This document shows, piece by piece, positions 4,878 through 8,256 of a stretch of DNA of 8,256 nucleotides. The translations under genes and the position numbers were made by a program. This stretch comes from Planctomycetota bacterium (GTDB taxonomy: Bacteria; Planctomycetota; Planctomycetia; Isosphaerales; Isosphaeraceae). The notes beneath the pieces are model-generated. The model did not search any database, was not told the origin of the DNA, and was given only the letters and a program-made list of their open reading frames with translations. How positions within the stretch are numbered: position 1 is the stretch's first letter; the number at the start of each line of letters is the position of its first letter. The stretch covers positions 1 through 8,256 of the forward strand of contig JAJYCH010000172.1 of the NCBI GenBank assembly GCA_021778575.1, given 5' to 3'.

Positions 4878-7667
4878 ATGTTTCGCAATCTCTTGCTCGT
4901 CGTCCTGCTGATGATTCCTTTGACCACGAGGGCCGACGAGCCGAAAGTTCCCAACCTGCCGATCGAATCGTACCGGCTGCCCAATGGCCTGGAAGTCGTG
5001 CTCCATCGCGACCCGAGCGTGCCGAGGGTCACGGTTTGCGTCGCCTATCACGTCGGGTCGAAGAACGAGAGCGCGGGGCGGACCGGTTTCGCGCACTTCT
5101 TTGAGCACATGATGTTTCGCGGGACCAAGAACGTCCCCAACTACGATATCCCGCTCCAGGAAACCGGCGCCCAGTCGAACGCCTTCACCAGCGAGGACCT
5201 GACCGTCTATTTCGAGACCGTGCCGACGGCGTTCCTCGACCGGGCACTTTACCTCGAAGCCGAGCGGCTGGCCTACCTGCCCACGGCGCTCGACAAGGAG
5301 AAGTTCGACACCGAGCGCGAGGTCGTCAAGAACGAGCGCCGCCAGTCGATCGACAACGTGCCCTATGGCGCTTCCGAAGAGGCGATCCTGGCGCATGTCT
5401 TTCCGAAGGGGCATCCCTATTCGTGGTCGGTGATCGGCTCGATGAAGGATCTCGACGCCGCCTCGCTCGACGATCTCCGGCGGTTCTTCGGCGAGTTCTA
5501 TCATCCCGGGAATGCCTGTCTGTGCCTGGCGGGCGATTTCGATCCGGCCCAGGCCAAGGCGGCGATCGCCAAGTATTTTGGCCCCATCCCCGCCGGCAAG
5601 CCGATCAAGCCGGTCGCCGCTCCGACCCCGAGCTTGACCAAATCGACCGACCTGGCGCTGGTCGACAAGGTCACCCTGCCGAAGCTCTACTGGGCCTGGC
5701 CGACGGTGGACGACGACCATCCCGACGCCCCGGCTCTGCACCTTCTGGCCTCGGTCCTCTCCGACGGCGAAGCGTCCCGGCTTCACCGGGCCCTGGTCAA
5801 GGAGGCAGGCGTGGCCGGTGATGTCGATGCCGGGTCGGACACCAAAGAAGTGGCCGGACTGTTCACGATCGACGCGACGGCCGTCGAAGGGAAGTCGACC
5901 GACGACCTGGCGAAGGCACTGACCGCCGCGCTCGAAGATTTGAAGGTCCATCCCCCGACCGCCGGCGAACTGGCCCGGGCCCTCGCCCAGTTCGAGCGGC
6001 AGACTTACACGTCGCTCACCTCGTCGCTCCGTCGAGCGACCCTCCTGGCGATCAACTTCGTCGAGAAGGGGGACCCCGAGTTCTACAAGAAAGATTACGC
6101 CCGCTATTACCAGGTCACGCCGGCCGACCTGTCCCGGGTCGCGGCGAAGTATCTCCGCCCCGAAAAGTTCACGCTGACGATCGCGCCGGCGAAGCCCGAC
6201 CAGGCCAAGAGCACGGTCGAGCAGGTGGGCCCGAACCCTGATCCGTCGGCGGTTCCCGCCTCGGTCGAACCGCCCAAGATTGCCGACTCGCCCCTCTGGA
6301 AAGAGATGCCGGGACCATCGCCGACGCCTCCCTGGCAGGCTCCGCGCTATGTCCGGAAGACCCTCTCGAACGGGATCGACGTCTGGGTCGTTTCCTGGAA
6401 GACCTTGCCGATCGTTCAGGCACAGTTGCTGATCCCGGTGGGAACGGTTGACGATCCCGCCGGTAAGACCGGTCTGGCCAACCTGACGGCGACCTTGCTC
6501 GACAAAGGGACGAAGTCGAAGACCGCCAACGAATTGACCGAGGAACTGGAAACCCTGGGCGTGTCGCTCTCGGCCGGTGCTTCGAACGACTTCACGACCG
6601 TCAGCGTGTCGGTCCTGGGTCGGAACCTCAAGCCGGCGCTCGGGCTTCTGGGCGAGATCTTGACGGCGCCTCGGTTCGATCCGGTCGATTTCGAGCGGGA
6701 GAAGAAGCTCGAACTCGACGCCCTGCTCCAGGGGCCGGATAGCCCTCGCTGGATTGCCCAGCGGGCCTTCGCGGCGCTCCTGTTCGGCACCGGCCCTTAC
6801 GGCTTGCCGGGCTCGGGCTACATTGACACGGTCAAAGGGCTGACCCTCGACGATATCCGTCAGTTCGAGGCCAAATATGCCGCGAACCGGTCGACCCTGA
6901 TCGTCGTCGGCGACGTCGAGCCCGATTCGCTGGTGGCGACCCTGGAATCGACGCTCGGCGGCTGGAAGACGACTGGCCCGAAGCCAAGCCCTCGCTCGCT
7001 GAGCGACTTCAAGCCGGTCCCGAATGTCGTCTACCTGGCCGACAAACCGGGCGCGGTCCAGAGCGTCATCAGCGTCGGCCGGCGCTGGGCCGGTTTCGAC
7101 GACCCCCGTTACTTCGCCACGATGATCGCCAACCATACCGTCGGGGCCGACTTCCTCAGCCGGCTCAACGCCAATCTCCGCGAGAAGAACGGCTATAGCT
7201 ACGGCTGTGGGTCGAACTTCGGTTATCGGCGGACCGGCGGAACCTGGCAGGTGGGAACGTCAGTCCGGGCGGATGTCACGGTGGAAGCGCTCAAGGAGAT
7301 CCTCGGCGAACTCGACGCCTTGCCGCTCCAGCACCCGCTGACCGACGAGGAAATTGCCATCGCCCGAGACGCGGAACAGCGGTCGTTTCCCGAGTCGTTC
7401 GAAGATCCCGGGAGCATCGCCGGGGTTCTGGCCACGATGATTCTCTACAATCTTCCCGGAGACTATCTGGACACCTATCTCCAGAAACTCGAAGCCGCCC
7501 CCAACGTCCAGATTCGCCAGAGCATGAACCAGGTGGTCGCCCCCGACGAGCGCACGATCCTGATCGTCGGTGACCGGAAGTCGGTCGAGCCCAAGCTCAA
7601 GGCGATGGGATTCAAGGACATCCGGATCGTCGACCCCGACGGCAAGCCGGTTCGGGCGCCGAAGTGA
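4878..7667 (+). CDS. Secreted two-unit M16 family zinc metallopeptidase (pitrilysin/PqqL-like)
   Basis: This clamshell zinc peptidase of family M16 has 929 residues, with the active and inactive halves fused in one chain as in E. coli PqqL and pitrilysin. A signal peptide is visible (MFRNLLLVVLLMIPLTTRA, likely cut after A19). The mature enzyme should act in the periplasm or outside the cell, degrading peptides. The N-terminal unit carries the inverted zinc motif H73-F-F-E76-H77. The third ligand, E153, lies in VVKNE, 75 residues after H77, within the family spacing. The first C-terminal-type subdomain follows at roughly 200-430. The second unit starts near 490 (RYVRKTLSNGIDVWVV), and its counterpart of HxxEH reads GLANLTATLL, lacking all ligands, so it is structural. 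The final subdomain has R768-E-K-N-G-Y-S-Y775, the conserved arginine and tyrosine that contact substrate. A proline-rich stretch at about 445-490 links the halves. The gene is preceded by the M19 dipeptidase gene and followed by an intrinsic terminator (7789-7824), so it ends its transcription unit. Confidence 0.95.
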   Translation: MFRNLLLVVLLMIPLTTRADEPKVPNLPIESYRLPNGLEVVLHRDPSVPRVTVCVAYHVGSKNESAGRTGFAHFFEHMMFRGTKNVPNYDIPLQETGAQSNAFTSEDLTVYFETVPTAFLDRALYLEAERLAYLPTALDKEKFDTEREVVKNERRQSIDNVPYGASEEAILAHVFPKGHPYSWSVIGSMKDLDAASLDDLRRFFGEFYHPGNACLCLAGDFDPAQAKAAIAKYFGPIPAGKPIKPVAAPTPSLTKSTDLALVDKVTLPKLYWAWPTVDDDHPDAPALHLLASVLSDGEASRLHRALVKEAGVAGDVDAGSDTKEVAGLFTIDATAVEGKSTDDLAKALTAALEDLKVHPPTAGELARALAQFERQTYTSLTSSLRRATLLAINFVEKGDPEFYKKDYARYYQVTPADLSRVAAKYLRPEKFTLTIAPAKPDQAKSTVEQVGPNPDPSAVPASVEPPKIADSPLWKEMPGPSPTPPWQAPRYVRKTLSNGIDVWVVSWKTLPIVQAQLLIPVGTVDDPAGKTGLANLTATLLDKGTKSKTANELTEELETLGVSLSAGASNDFTTVSVSVLGRNLKPALGLLGEILTAPRFDPVDFEREKKLELDALLQGPDSPRWIAQRAFAALLFGTGPYGLPGSGYIDTVKGLTLDDIRQFEAKYAANRSTLIVVGDVEPDSLVATLESTLGGWKTTGPKPSPRSLSDFKPVPNVVYLADKPGAVQSVISVGRRWAGFDDPRYFATMIANHTVGADFLSRLNANLREKNGYSYGCGSNFGYRRTGGTWQVGTSVRADVTVEALKEILGELDALPLQHPLTDEEIAIARDAEQRSFPESFEDPGSIAGVLATMILYNLPGDYLDTYLQKLEAAPNVQIRQSMNQVVAPDERTILIVGDRKSVEPKLKAMGFKDIRIVDPDGKPVRAPK

Positions 7668-7679
7668 GCACCTCCGACG

Positions 7680-7721
7680 GAAGTTCGGGGACGGGCGAAG
7701 CCCACCCGTCCCGGAAACTTC
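7680..7721 (+). terminator. Long GC-rich stem-loop just after the M16 stop
   Basis: GGGACGGG (7688-7695) pairs with CCCGTCCC (7705-7712). Further out, GAAGTT (7680-7685) pairs with AACTTC (7716-7721), with a small internal loop between the two stems. An alternative small hairpin GGGC-GAA-GCCC (7693-7703) competes at the tip. The stem is strong and starts 13 bases after the stop codon, but no T-run follows. It is better seen as a 3'-end structure or Rho-type stop aid than a complete intrinsic terminator. Confidence 0.5.
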
Positions 7722-7749
7722 ACGCCATCCCGACAACCCGCAAGACCCG

Positions 7750-7781
7750 AACCCCGGCGATTGATTCGATCACGGGGTTTT
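7750..7781 (+). terminator. Second stem-loop ending in TTTT
   Basis: AACCCC (7750-7755) pairs with GGGGTT (7774-7779), with an inner helix TGAT-TCG-ATCA (7762-7772). The 5' side has six unpaired bases against one on the 3' side. The stem runs into TTTT (7778-7781). It could be a weak intrinsic terminator placed before the stronger one, or part of a composite 3' structure. Confidence 0.35.
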
Positions 7782-7788
7782 CAGGAAT

Positions 7789-7824
7789 GAGCCGATCCTA
7801 AGGAAGAGGATGGCTCCGTTTTTT
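7789..7824 (+). terminator. Intrinsic terminator of the M16 transcription unit
   Basis: GAGCC-G-ATCCT (7789-7799) pairs with AGGATGGCTC (7807-7816), ten base pairs with one bulged G, around the seven-base loop AAGGAAG. CG and then T6 (7819-7824) follow directly, the standard layout of a Rho-independent terminator. It lies about 120 bases after the M16 stop and 77 bases before the next gene, so that gene probably has its own promoter in 7825-7888. The T-run (TTTTCC, 7821-7826) could alternatively pair with GGAAAA (7832-7837). Confidence 0.75.
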
Positions 7825-7900
7825 CCGGAAGGGAAAAGGAAGGAGCGACAACGGTTTCCCTCGGCAACGGTCGAGCCGGCCACGACCAAAGGGGATTGCG
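7825..7900 (+). promoter_or_regulatory. Leader/promoter region of the AsmA-like gene
   Basis: If the upstream terminator works, the promoter of the last gene must lie here or within the terminator region. I see no good -35/-10 pair. The stretch begins purine-rich (about 7827-7845) and has CAACGGT twice. AAGGGG (7889-7894) lies six bases before the ATG at 7901 and is a good ribosome binding site that fixes the start. Confidence 0.4.
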
Positions 7901-8256
7901 ATGCGTTTCACCTCGAAAAAATGGCGCTGGTTCGGGGTGGGATTGGCGATCATCGTGGCCGGATTCTTCGTGGTCCGGACCTGGGTCGTCCCGGCGGTGA
8001 TCCTCAGCCAGTTGCAGGCTCATTACAAGGGAAAAGTGGTCTTCCAGAACTGGTGGTTCAACTGGCAATCGTCGGGAATCACCGGCCTGAAGCTGAGCGA
8101 GACGCCCGCGAGCGACTCGCCCGTCTGGTTCTCGGCCGATCGGATCGCGACGAACGTCTCGATCAGCCGCTTGATCCGGGGTCAAGCGATGCCGACCTCG
8201 ATCCAGGTCGACCGGCCCGAGGTGACGTTCCGGCTCGACGTCAAAGGGCAACCGCT
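7901..8256 (+). CDS. AsmA/TamB-like membrane-anchored envelope protein, 5' part only
   Basis: The reading frame opens at ATG 7901 and continues without a stop to the window edge (118 codons visible), so the gene is cut off by the window. The N terminus has a short basic stretch (MRFTSKKWRW) and then one hydrophobic helix (about 11-30, FGVGLAIIVAGFF...). This predicts a single inner-membrane anchor with the rest in the periplasm. The following residues have aromatic and beta-strand-like patterns. They end in FSADRIATNVSISRLIRG...SIQVDRPEVTFRLD, which resembles the short strand repeats of AsmA, DUF748 and TamB-type proteins ('the layer defines a function, a ligand direction, an R/D-P-x-V strand'). 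Such proteins form long beta-grooves thought to move lipids between membranes. The family call rests on style over a short piece. A strong ribosome binding site (7889-7894) supports the start. It follows the M16 terminator, so it belongs to a separate transcript. Confidence 0.6.
   Translation, partial: MRFTSKKWRWFGVGLAIIVAGFFVVRTWVVPAVILSQLQAHYKGKVVFQNWWFNWQSSGITGLKLSETPASDSPVWFSADRIATNVSISRLIRGQAMPTSIQVDRPEVTFRLDVKGQP

Noticed and set aside
4860..7136. A 758-codon minus strand frame opposite the M16 gene
   Set aside because: Its length comes from codon-position bias on the coding strand. The R/G/D-rich composition and lack of motifs argue against a real protein.
7781..8251. A 156-codon minus strand frame at the right edge
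   Set aside because: It lies opposite the AsmA-like gene and across a strong terminator. Its composition is that of an antisense shadow.

Overview
The window is GC-rich (roughly two thirds G+C by eye) and most open frames have strong G/C bias at the third codon position. That bias is why long spurious antisense frames lie opposite the real genes. The gene content and the style of the proteins fit a planctomycete, perhaps of the Isosphaeraceae type: exported peptidases with short signal peptides, a carotenoid-desaturase-like flavoprotein, an AsmA-like envelope protein, and intergenic 'GAGCAAGCTC' palindromes. This placement is an inference from style, because no rRNA or other marker gene is present.

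Layout. Positions 1-368 hold no convincing gene. They carry a weak stem-loop (130-142) and a nested palindromic element (177-316) whose outer arms are perfect inverted repeats. Reading leftward, 1700-369 holds a two-gene unit: a small Rieske [2Fe-2S] ferredoxin-like protein followed by a tandem-GNAT N-acetyltransferase. A divergent intergenic region (1701-1896) separates these from three rightward genes. These are an FAD-dependent CrtI/CrtD-like oxidoreductase (1897-3471), a secreted M19 membrane-dipeptidase-type metallopeptidase (3530-4771) and a secreted two-unit M16 metallopeptidase (4878-7667). After the M16 gene come up to three stem-loops, the last being a good intrinsic terminator (7789-7824). 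A new gene starts at 7901 and runs off the right edge. It has one N-terminal membrane helix and looks like the start of an AsmA/TamB-type protein.

How the genes fit together. The M19 and M16 enzymes are both predicted to be exported zinc peptidases. They could act in sequence outside the cytoplasm, the M16 enzyme cutting oligopeptides and the M19 enzyme cutting dipeptides. The Rieske protein is divergent from a flavin desaturase-like enzyme, and a redox partnership is possible but unproven. The GNAT enzyme has no obvious functional link to its neighbours.

I see no clear new multi-gene system. The most unusual item is the nested palindromic element at 177-316. It is followed in interest by the triple stem-loop region after the M16 gene and the G8 tract in front of an apparently Shine-Dalgarno-less GTG start.
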